Source: Actinomycetota bacterium (GTDB lineage: Bacteria; Actinomycetota; Actinomycetes; Streptosporangiales; Streptosporangiaceae). Taken from it: a stretch of 64,000 nt of DNA. The number at the start of each line of letters is the position of its first letter. Position 1 is the first letter of the stretch. The DNA is taken from contig JAFAYQ010000025.1 in the NCBI GenBank assembly GCA_019240215.1, forward strand, positions 1 to 64,000, read 5' to 3'. The notes below the pieces were generated by a model. That model made no database searches. It was not told the DNA's origin and saw only the letters and a list, made by a program, of their open reading frames with translations. A program made the position numbers and the translations under genes. Below, piece by piece: positions 57,589-64,000 of this stretch.

Positions 57589-60003
57589 GCCCTGCTCCGG
57601 GCGCCCCGCATCCAGCGCCGCCCGGACCCGGCCCAGCAGCGCCGCCTCGGTGAACGGCTTTTCCAGGATGTCGATGGCCAGCGCGGGCACCCCGTGGGCG
57701 TCCAGGATCGGCTGGGCGTAGCCGGACATGTACAGGGCCGGCAGGCCGGGCACGACCGCCCGCACCGCCGCCGCCACCTCGTTGCCCATCATCTCCGGCA
57801 TCACCACGTCGGTCAGCAGCAGGTCGATGACCTGGCCGGGCACCCGGGCCAGCTCGACCGCCTTGGTCCCGGTGGCCATCGCGTGCACCCGGTACCCGTG
57901 CCGGGTCAGGATCCGGCTGGTCAGGTCGCGCAGGCTGGACTCGTCCTCGACCAGCAGCACGGTCTCGCCCCGCCCGTCCGGGCCGGCCTGCCCGTCGCCC
58001 GCCCCGGCCGGTCCGGCCGCCAACGCCGCCCCGGCCGCTTCCGCCGAGGCCGGCAGCAGCACGCTGAACGCGGTGCCTAGGCCCGGCTCGGAGTAGACGT
58101 CGATAGCGCCGCCCGCCCCGGTCACGATCCCGTACACGGTGGCCAGGCTGAGTCCGGTGCCGCGGCCCTTCGGCTTGGTGGTGAAGAACGGCTCGAACAG
58201 CCGGTCCAGGGTGGCCCGGTCCATGCCCACGCCCGAGTCCGAAACCCGGAGCCGGGTGTAGCGGCCCGGCGTCAGGCCGGGACGGCCGGAGGCGTACGTC
58301 TCGTCGGCCTCGACGTTGCTGGTGTCGATGGTCAGCCGGCCGCCGCCGGGCATCGCGTCCCGCGCGTTCACCGCCAGGTTGAGCAGCACCTGCTCGAGCT
58401 GGCCGCGGTCGGCCTTGACCGGCCACAGCTCCGGGTCCGGGCTGATCGTCAGCTTGATGTGCTCGCCCAGCGTGCGGTCCAGAAGCTGGCCGGCGCCCTG
58501 GACAGCCTCGTTGAGGTCGAGCACCTCGGGCCGGGTCACCTCGTGCCGGGCGAAGGTGAGCAGCTGACGGGTCAGCCGGGCCGCCTGCTGGGCCGCCGCC
58601 TGGACCTGCTCGATGTCGTACAGCACCTGGGCCAGCCTGGGGTCGTCCGCGGCCAGCGGCTGGATCTCCTCGGCGGTGAAGTCGGCGTACCCCTGGATCA
58701 CGTTGAGCAGGTTGTTGAAGTCGTGCGCGACCCCGCCCACCAGCTGGCCGAGGCTCTCCAGACGCTGGGTCTGCTGGGCCCGGCGCTCGGCCCGTTCCCG
58801 TTCCGCCTCGGCCCGCAGCCGTTCCCGCTCCTTCTCCAGCGCCAGCCGCTCGGATACATCGCGGATGGCGGCGGTGACCGACACGCCGGTTTCGATGGGC
58901 AGCGCGCTCAGTCTTATTTCGGCTGGGAACCTGCTGCCGTCCCGGCGCAGCCCGGACATCTTCAGCTCGGGCCTTAGAAGCCGGGCCTCGGGGTTCGCGA
59001 AGTAGCGAATCCGCTCCTGCTCCATGGCGGCCCGGGTCTCCTCCGGGACCAGGGTCTCCACCCGGCGCCCGATGAACTCCCCGGCCGGGTATCCGAACAT
59101 CCGCACCGCCCGGGTGTTGGCCATGGTCACCGCGCCGTCCCACTCGATCGCGATCATGGCGTCGGGGGCAGTGTCGAACAACTGCCGGAACCGGAACTCG
59201 GCGCGCTCCCGCTCTTCCAGGGATGCCACCAAGCGCATCCGCATCATCTCGGTGCTGCGCCCGACCCTCTTCAGCTCGTCCGGTCCGACCACCGGGATGT
59301 GCGTGCCGTAGTCTCCCCCGGCCACGCAGTCGACGGCGGCCCGCAGCGCCTTGAACGGGCGGAGCAGCCCGAACCACATCTCCGCGACCGCGTCAACCGC
59401 GATGACCACGACGACCACGCACATGCCGATCAGCGCGCCGAGGAGGATCCGCTGGCCGTGCGCCAGCCGATCAGTGACCTGCTGCTGGGCGGCGGTGACG
59501 CCGGACTGCAGGTCCGCCCCGGCCATCCGGATGGCCAGCACGTAGGGCCGGGACGTCGCGGTGTCGGCCTGCAGGGCCCGGGCCGTGCCCGGCTGGCCAC
59601 GGTTCATCGCGGCCAGTTGGGGGCCCGCCACCTTGGCCAGCCAGGCCTGATGGGCGGCGATGGTCTTGTCCAGCTGGGCCGCGATATCGGGATAGCCCCG
59701 GGCCAGGGTCCGCAGCTGGGTCTGGGTCGTGAGCGCCTGCGGGTCGCCCTGGGCCAGGATTGCCGGCACGCCACCCTGTCCACTGGTCACGTAGCCGCGC
59801 AGCTGGTTCTGCTCGGCGGTGTACCGGCTGAGCAGTGCGTTGGCGGAGGCGGCGGCGGGTACCAGCCGCGTCGATAGCAGCCGGGCTTCGCTGCGGTTTC
59901 CGGCCGCTGCGATCAGCGCGATCGTGAGCGCGGCGGCGGTCAGCACCGGTGCGCACACGGCCGCGGTGAACAGCCGCCACCGTAGACCTGTCCTGAACGC
60001 CAC
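57526..60003 (-). CDS. Hybrid sensor histidine kinase with C-terminal receiver
   Basis: 825 residues from GTG 60003, which has GGGGGA upstream. The longer frame to 60051 would begin inside a -10 box. Order: helix 1 (~12-35), extracytoplasmic CHASE3-like sensor (~36-185), helix 2 (ILLGALIGMCVVVVVIAVDA), HAMP, PAS (FRQLFDTAPDAMIAI), coiled coil, H-box GGVAHDFNNLLNVIQGY, HATPase (LLNLAVNARDAMPGG; DSGVGMD; GRGTGLSLATVYGI), and a receiver with phospho-Asp in LLLTDVVMPEM. HDFNN-type kinases often have no DNA-binding partner. No regulator adjoins it. Upstream lies the GT2 operon end. Confidence 0.92.
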   Translation of the reverse strand: MAFRTGLRWRLFTAAVCAPVLTAAALTIALIAAAGNRSEARLLSTRLVPAAASANALLSRYTAEQNQLRGYVTSGQGGVPAILAQGDPQALTTQTQLRTLARGYPDIAAQLDKTIAAHQAWLAKVAGPQLAAMNRGQPGTARALQADTATSRPYVLAIRMAGADLQSGVTAAQQQVTDRLAHGQRILLGALIGMCVVVVVIAVDAVAEMWFGLLRPFKALRAAVDCVAGGDYGTHIPVVGPDELKRVGRSTEMMRMRLVASLEERERAEFRFRQLFDTAPDAMIAIEWDGAVTMANTRAVRMFGYPAGEFIGRRVETLVPEETRAAMEQERIRYFANPEARLLRPELKMSGLRRDGSRFPAEIRLSALPIETGVSVTAAIRDVSERLALEKERERLRAEAERERAERRAQQTQRLESLGQLVGGVAHDFNNLLNVIQGYADFTAEEIQPLAADDPRLAQVLYDIEQVQAAAQQAARLTRQLLTFARHEVTRPEVLDLNEAVQGAGQLLDRTLGEHIKLTISPDPELWPVKADRGQLEQVLLNLAVNARDAMPGGGRLTIDTSNVEADETYASGRPGLTPGRYTRLRVSDSGVGMDRATLDRLFEPFFTTKPKGRGTGLSLATVYGIVTGAGGAIDVYSEPGLGTAFSVLLPASAEAAGAALAAGPAGAGDGQAGPDGRGETVLLVEDESSLRDLTSRILTRHGYRVHAMATGTKAVELARVPGQVIDLLLTDVVMPEMMGNEVAAAVRAVVPGLPALYMSGYAQPILDAHGVPALAIDILEKPFTEAALLGRVRAALDAGRPEQGSVELTGDEGGGEIAFRPVTG

Positions 60004-60046
60004 GATGGGTCCCCCGTCCCTGCGCAGCCCGTCAAATACAGATGGT

Positions 60047-60082
60047 GACACTATAATAACTAAGTGTGAGAATGCCGACTGG
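60047..60082 (-). promoter_or_regulatory. Promoter of the hybrid kinase gene
   Basis: On the minus strand, TATAGT follows an AT-rich run (CTTAGTTATTATAGTG) that is rare in this genome, about 48 bp before GTG 60003. The hexamer 17 bp upstream, TCGGCA, is a weak -35. Confidence 0.45.
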
Positions 60083-60087
60083 GTGGC

Positions 60088-60282
60088 TCACGCGAAGTAC
60101 AGCGTGCGGATGACCACGATCAGTGCCACCAGCGCCAGGGCCAGCAGGGCCTTGAAGAACAGCCCGCGCTCATAGCGCAGCGCGGTGCGGATCTCGCGAC
60201 GGAATGACCGGAGCTCGCCCGGGCCGGTAGCACGGGTAAGCCCGGGATCGCCACCTTCCCGGTCTTCTCCGTCTTGTCCCAT
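60088..60282 (-). CDS. Small overlapping membrane ORF or shifted C-terminus of the GT2 protein
   Basis: 64 codons from ATG 60282 in another frame than the glycosyltransferase. The second half (ELRSFRREIRTALRYERG, FFKALLALALVALIVVIRTL) has G/C at nearly every third position and encodes a clear amphipathic stretch plus a helix. The first half does not look coding. Either a one-base indel moved the end of the synthase into this frame, or this is a coupled small gene whose start overlaps the synthase. The helix would fit a synthase C-terminus or a small accessory membrane subunit. Confidence 0.5.
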   Translation of the reverse strand: MGQDGEDREGGDPGLTRATGPGELRSFRREIRTALRYERGLFFKALLALALVALIVVIRTLYFA

Positions 60283-61736
60283 TTCATTTCGGCTTTCCGC
60301 AGCTCTTTTACGTAGGACGCGAACGTGCAGGCACAAAGCAGCGACCCGTACCCCACGATATACACGAGCAGCGGGCTGATCAGGCGGCCGAACCGCCATG
60401 GTTCGGCCGCCTTGGCCAGCCAGGCGACGGCCATCGACGCGGTCAGCCAGACGTAGATGACCAGGATGAGCGGTCCCGCCGAACCGTGGCCGCCGGTCAG
60501 CTGGGACACCCCGGGCACGTGCCGCAGGCCCTCCCGGAACAGCAACGGGAAGCAGCAGTAGACGATGATGGACAGGTTCACCGCCCCAGGGAACATGATC
60601 GCTTCCCGCCAGGCGTGCCGTCCGGTCGGCGGATCGATGAGCACCGAGAACGTGGTGAGGAAGATGTAGGTGGCCGCGTTGGTGATCCACAGCACGTGGA
60701 AGACTCCCCAGGCCCGGGGGAAGTCCGCGTAGTACAGAATGACCAGGGACACCGACGAGGTGATCATGAACACCGGCTGCAGGAACAGGCAGAACCAGAA
60801 GATCCCGAAACTCACGCTGCCCAGCCGGTGCTCCCGCCGCGGCCGGAACCAGAGGCGGCGGTACTGCCAGGTGACCTGTACGTTCCCGCGCGCCCAGCGC
60901 AGCCGCTGTTTCCACAGGCCGTTGATGTTGTCCGGCTCCTCCGCCCACACGGTGGCGTGCGGCTCGAACACCACCCGGCGCCCTGCCAGCTGGGTCTTGA
61001 ACGTGGTGAACGTGTCTTCGGCCAGCGACGAGGTGTCGATCCGGCCGCCCACCGCGAGCAAGTTCTCCCGGCTGTGCAGCTGGGCCCCGCCGGCCAGGCA
61101 GGCGATGGCGCCGAGGACGTTCTGGCTACGGCGGGCCGCCGCCTGCGCGGTGATGTACTCGTAGCTGATGAAGCGGGTCAGGTAGTTGCCGGGACGGCTG
61201 CCTTCCTTGATGTAGGCGGTCACCGCGCCGACCCGCGGATCGGCCAGGTGCCTGGTCATCATGCGCAGCGAGGGCGGCTCGTAGATCACGTCGGCGTCCA
61301 TGATCAGCAGGGCCTGCATCCAGTCGTCGGCCAGGATGACCTCGAGTCCGGCGTTGAGCGTGTGCGCCTTCCCCTGACCGCCGTTTTCCCGCCGGATGTG
61401 CACGACGTTGCCGGGATACTCGTCCGCCTTGGCCCGTACGACGTCCGGGGTGGCGTCGGTGCTGGCGTCGTCCACCACGTAGATCCGCAATGACTCACGC
61501 GGGTAGTCGAGCAGCATCAGCCGGTCGATGGACGCACCGATGACGGCCGCCTCGTTCCAGGCCGGGATGAGAACGGCCGTGCGCGGGAACCACGGCTCGC
61601 AGTTCGCGTAGTGGTTACGCCGCCAGTGCACCGCGATCAGCAGGAACTGGTAGCTGGCGGCCAGTTCGGGAATCACGCCCGCCATCACCAGCACTATGAG
61701 GAGCCAGTCGCCGCCCAGGATGAAGTCGTGCAGCAC
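60120..61736 (-). CDS. Processive membrane GT2 glycosyltransferase (cellulose/chitin/PNAG-synthase-like), frame change near 3' end
   Basis: 538 residues. N-terminal helix, then the GT2 domain with Asp89-Asp90 (VVDDASTD), DxD at 147-149 (IMDADVIYE), catalytic Asp241 (LAEDTF) and Q277-x2-RW (QRLRWARG). This set marks processive polysaccharide synthases. Five to six C-terminal helices form the channel. After ~KTGKVAIPG (about residue 490) the frame loses coding character, with TTA and CTA codons. From about 60240 leftwards the -strand frame ending at 60088 becomes strongly coding. So the true C-terminus is likely shifted; see that entry. GTG start 4 bp after the PHP stop. Confidence 0.86.
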   Translation of the reverse strand: MLHDFILGGDWLLIVLVMAGVIPELAASYQFLLIAVHWRRNHYANCEPWFPRTAVLIPAWNEAAVIGASIDRLMLLDYPRESLRIYVVDDASTDATPDVVRAKADEYPGNVVHIRRENGGQGKAHTLNAGLEVILADDWMQALLIMDADVIYEPPSLRMMTRHLADPRVGAVTAYIKEGSRPGNYLTRFISYEYITAQAAARRSQNVLGAIACLAGGAQLHSRENLLAVGGRIDTSSLAEDTFTTFKTQLAGRRVVFEPHATVWAEEPDNINGLWKQRLRWARGNVQVTWQYRRLWFRPRREHRLGSVSFGIFWFCLFLQPVFMITSSVSLVILYYADFPRAWGVFHVLWITNAATYIFLTTFSVLIDPPTGRHAWREAIMFPGAVNLSIIVYCCFPLLFREGLRHVPGVSQLTGGHGSAGPLILVIYVWLTASMAVAWLAKAAEPWRFGRLISPLLVYIVGYGSLLCACTFASYVKELRKAEMKWDKTEKTGKVAIPGLPVLPARASSGHSVARSAPRCAMSAGCSSRPCWPWRWWH

Positions 61737-61740
61737 GTGT

Positions 61741-62487
61741 TCAGTTTCCGGCCCGGGCCACGTTCCCGGCCGTTTCGCTGACCGTGGCTGCCACTGAGTC
61801 GTAGCGGCCGATGTCCCGGCAGTGGTGGCTGTCGCTGCCGGCTACCAGCGGCACCCCGGCTGCGGCCAGGGCCGCCACCGTGCGCGGCGACGGGCAACAC
61901 CACTTCTCGTTCACCTCGATCAGCGCCCCCGACCGGGCGATCCGCCAGGCCAGCTCGGTCAGGATCGGGTCGGGTACCGCGGACTCACTCAGCCCGATCT
62001 TGGGTAGCACACTGAACAGGTGGGCCAGCAACGGCCGGCGGGGACACCGAGCGGGGGAGATCGCGTTCGCCGTAGCCCGGCACAGGTCCTCGATCGCCTG
62101 CGCCGCCGTCGTGGTGCCGCTCTTTATGGCATGGAAAACGTCATCGGGATGCAGTGGCCCGGCCGCTGCCGGGAACCGGTGATCGGCGACCAGGACCAGG
62201 TCGACGCCGTCGTCCAGGTCGAGCGGGAGGTCGAGGTGGCCGGCCGTGTCGAGGATCTTGGCCTCCACCCCGGCCAGCACCCGGAGCCCCGGCCGTCCCC
62301 GGTAGGGGGCGACCGCGGCGGTGAACTCCGGCACCCAGGCGGTGTCCTGACGCACGTGGTCGACCAGGCACAGCGTGTGCAGGCCGCGCTCGCGGGCGCT
62401 GGCCACGTTCTCGGCCAGCGTGCTGGCGCCGTCTGACCAGGTGGAATGGACGTGGAAGTCCTCGTCCAGCTCGACCCGGGCGGTCAT
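61741..62487 (-). CDS. PHP-domain metal-dependent hydrolase
   Basis: 248 residues from ATG 62487. PHP metal ligands are DFHVHSTWSDG (H-x-H), LVDHVRQ (His), VLAGVEAKI (Glu), LVADHRFP, AHLFSV (His) and the closing GSDSHHCRDIG (D-x-H). The layout is that of histidinol-phosphatase-like phosphoesterases. Its start overlaps the ATP-grasp stop by 4 bp and its stop is 4 bp from the GT2 start, so it is locked into the operon. It may remove a phosphate from a sugar intermediate. Confidence 0.88.
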   Translation of the reverse strand: MTARVELDEDFHVHSTWSDGASTLAENVASARERGLHTLCLVDHVRQDTAWVPEFTAAVAPYRGRPGLRVLAGVEAKILDTAGHLDLPLDLDDGVDLVLVADHRFPAAAGPLHPDDVFHAIKSGTTTAAQAIEDLCRATANAISPARCPRRPLLAHLFSVLPKIGLSESAVPDPILTELAWRIARSGALIEVNEKWCCPSPRTVAALAAAGVPLVAGSDSHHCRDIGRYDSVAATVSETAGNVARAGN

Positions 62488-63500
62488 CCGGTGACCAGCT
62501 GCAGTCCGGCCACGGCCGCCGGGTCGACGAAGCATTCGTCCAGGTAGCGGACCACCGCCAGCTCGCGGAAGTCCAGGTGGGCCGGGAGCTGGCCGCCGAG
62601 CAGGGCGTGCAGCGCCAGCCGCGGCATGTCGACGCCGCTGGCGATGGTCAGCCCCAGGGTGCCGGGGATCCGCGGGTTGACCTCGAGCAGGGCCGGGCTG
62701 CCGTCCCGGTCCCGCTTGCACTGGACGTTGGCCACGAACGTGACCCCGGTGGCCTGGGCCACGGCCCGGCCGAAATACTCCACTTCCGGGTCGTGCACGG
62801 TGCGCCCGCCGACCGACACGCCCGAGTCGACCCGGGCCCGGATCCGCGGCACGCTGGCGATCACGTGCCCGTTGGTGTCGGCCAGCACGTCGACCGAGTA
62901 CTCCTCGCCGGGCAGGAAGTCCTGCACGATCAGGGCCGGGGAGCGGTCGAGGGCGGCCAGTTCGGCGGCCGAGCCGACGATCCGGATGCCCCGCGACCCG
63001 CTGCCGGTCCGCGGCTTGACCACCACCGGGTAGGTCCAGGTCTCCGGGTCGACGGCAGCCTCGAACAGCTCGGTGCGCGGTATGCGGACCACGCCGGCGC
63101 AGTGGGTGGCCAGGGTGAACTTGTCCAGGATGATGTCGAGCGCTTCGGCCTCGGCCAGCAGCAGCCTGATCCCGGCCGCGGTGAACTTGTCCCGCGCCCG
63201 CGCCAGTGGCCGCAGCTCGGCGTCCACGGTGGGCAGCACCACATCCACGCCGAGTGCCTCGCACCGGGTCAGCAGGGTGTCCACGAAATCCGCCGCGGCC
63301 CCGGCCGGGATCAGCGTCCGGTTCCCGGGCGGCACCAGGTACAGGCCCGCCGCCCACGGGTCCATGTCCGCGGCCAGCAGTTCCACCGACGGCTCGGCTC
63401 GCAGCGATTTCATCGCCGCGATCGCCGCCGGGCCACCCGCCCCGGTGACCAGGATCCGCAGCGGCTGGCCGGGCGCGCGCCCGGGCCGCGGGGCGCTCAC
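62484..63500 (-). CDS. ATP-grasp ligase (carbamoyl-phosphate-synthase-like fold)
   Basis: 338 residues. An N-terminal Rossmann-like part (ILVTGAGGPAAIAAMKSLRA; VDVVLPTVDAELRPLARARD) is followed by the ATP-grasp domain: TYPVVVKPRTGSGSRGIRIV (Lys and Gly-rich loop), LIVQDFLPGEEYSVDVLAD, and metal ligands in ALLEVNPRIPGTLGL (E-x-N-R). These enzymes join a carboxylate to an amine through an acyl-phosphate. Start and stop overlap both neighbours by 4 bp. The substrate could be an amino-sugar exposed by the PIG-L deacetylase; this is inference. Confidence 0.88.
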   Translation of the reverse strand: MSAPRPGRAPGQPLRILVTGAGGPAAIAAMKSLRAEPSVELLAADMDPWAAGLYLVPPGNRTLIPAGAAADFVDTLLTRCEALGVDVVLPTVDAELRPLARARDKFTAAGIRLLLAEAEALDIILDKFTLATHCAGVVRIPRTELFEAAVDPETWTYPVVVKPRTGSGSRGIRIVGSAAELAALDRSPALIVQDFLPGEEYSVDVLADTNGHVIASVPRIRARVDSGVSVGGRTVHDPEVEYFGRAVAQATGVTFVANVQCKRDRDGSPALLEVNPRIPGTLGLTIASGVDMPRLALHALLGGQLPAHLDFRELAVVRYLDECFVDPAAVAGLQLVTG

Positions 63501-64000
63501 CGCTGCCCCGGCACGAATGCGAGCGGCGGGTCGGCGGCGACCTGTCTGGGCCGCCCGAGGGGGCCGCCGGTCCGGTCCCGGATCGCCTCGAACGGCTCCG
63601 CGTACCGGCCTGCGCAGTACCGGGACCAGTACCGCGCGGTCGAGGAGATCAGGCCGGGGTCCAGGTAGTCACGCACTCCGGTCTGCGACCCGAACACGTC
63701 GATGGCCTTCAGTTTCCGCTCGACGTACTCGTCGATCGGCACGAAGTGGGTGGGCCGGAAGTCCACCGTGGCCGACGGGGACTGGAAGCAGAACACCCGG
63801 CCGACGCGGCGGCAGGCCACCATCGCCGCCCGGTGCACGTTCCGGTGATCCTGGTGCACGTCGTGCACGGAGTGCGTGTACACGACGGTCGGCTGGACCT
63901 CGGTGATCACCCGGTCGATGCCACTGATCGTCGGGTCACCCTCCGGGATCCGGGTGTCGTCCAGGTCGTCCAGGAACAACTGAGCGCCGATCACGCCGGC
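63497..64000 (-). CDS. PIG-L-family deacetylase, 5' end outside window
   Basis: 168 residues visible; the frame stays open through position 64000 (GCC GGC before the GTG at 63994), so the N-terminal AHPDD zinc motif is off the edge. Seen are IGAQLFLDDLDDTRIPEGD, the second zinc motif HSVHDVHQDHRNVHRAA and a substrate-side RVFCFQSPSATVDF. PIG-L enzymes remove N-acetyl from GlcNAc-type sugars, as in mycothiol or bacillithiol synthesis and antibiotic pathways. The stop overlaps the ATP-grasp start by 4 bp. Confidence 0.88.
   Translation of the reverse strand, partial: AGVIGAQLFLDDLDDTRIPEGDPTISGIDRVITEVQPTVVYTHSVHDVHQDHRNVHRAAMVACRRVGRVFCFQSPSATVDFRPTHFVPIDEYVERKLKAIDVFGSQTGVRDYLDPGLISSTARYWSRYCAGRYAEPFEAIRDRTGGPLGRPRQVAADPPLAFVPGQR

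Overview
The window is chromosomal DNA of a very GC-rich actinobacterium. The signs are G or C at most third codon positions, many GTG starts, an F420-type LLM oxidoreductase, a LigD-type primase-polymerase, two actinobacterial L,D-transpeptidases, and a form I aerobic CO dehydrogenase cluster. I cannot fix the genus from sequence alone. No rRNA, tRNA, phage, plasmid origin or CRISPR array was seen. The only intact mobile element is one IS4-family insertion sequence.

Layout. 1-9.1 kb: LigD-like end-joining polymerase (cut by the left edge), CYTH-CHAD protein, small hypothetical gene, DMT transporter, aldo/keto reductase, acetyltransferase, two secreted proteins (DMF-amidase-like and DUF1906-like), SixA-like phosphatase. 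9.1-19.4 kb: secreted lipase behind a LacI-type operator, F420-type oxidoreductase, M20 amidohydrolase, AlkZ-like glycosylase, acetyltransferase, the IS with an 8-bp target duplication, two hydrolases, a membrane protein and a nucleoside deaminase. 19.4-26.3 kb: LysR regulator divergent from coxM-coxS-coxL-coxD-coxE. 26.4-36.9 kb: a molybdo-oxidoreductase/GT87/methyltransferase operon, a two-component system, a YbjQ protein, an epimerase with a CxxC ribbon, and a coupled GT2/TIGR04282 pair. This looks like one uncharacterised envelope-glycan locus. 36.9-44.9 kb: envelope genes: two L,D-transpeptidases around a structured non-coding region, apolipoprotein N-acyltransferase, and a tandemly duplicated unknown membrane protein with a Ser/Gly stalk. 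44.9-50 kb: EamA transporter, kumamolisin-like protease, MFS exporter, small membrane protein. 50-56.7 kb: a tightly packed operon: ProA-like dehydrogenase, THUMP-type methyltransferase, CDF transporter, VIT1/CCC1 transporter, GAF-SpoIIE phosphatase, Nudix hydrolase. 56.7-60 kb: MerR regulator with a classical 19-bp-spacer promoter, and a hybrid histidine kinase. 60-64 kb: PIG-L, ATP-grasp, PHP and processive GT2 genes, translationally coupled and running off the right edge.

How they work together. The cox genes encode the catalytic subunits and two maturation proteins of CO dehydrogenase. The lnt gene sits just upstream of an L,D-transpeptidase with a lipobox, so modifying enzyme and candidate substrate are adjacent. 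The best candidates for undescribed systems are the PIG-L/ATP-grasp/PHP/GT2 operon, the molybdo-oxidoreductase glycan locus, the duplicated stalk-protein pair with its duplicated control region, and a candidate small RNA at about 38.2-38.33 kb. The window also has several short perfect tandem duplications of 16-25 bp placed at gene junctions.
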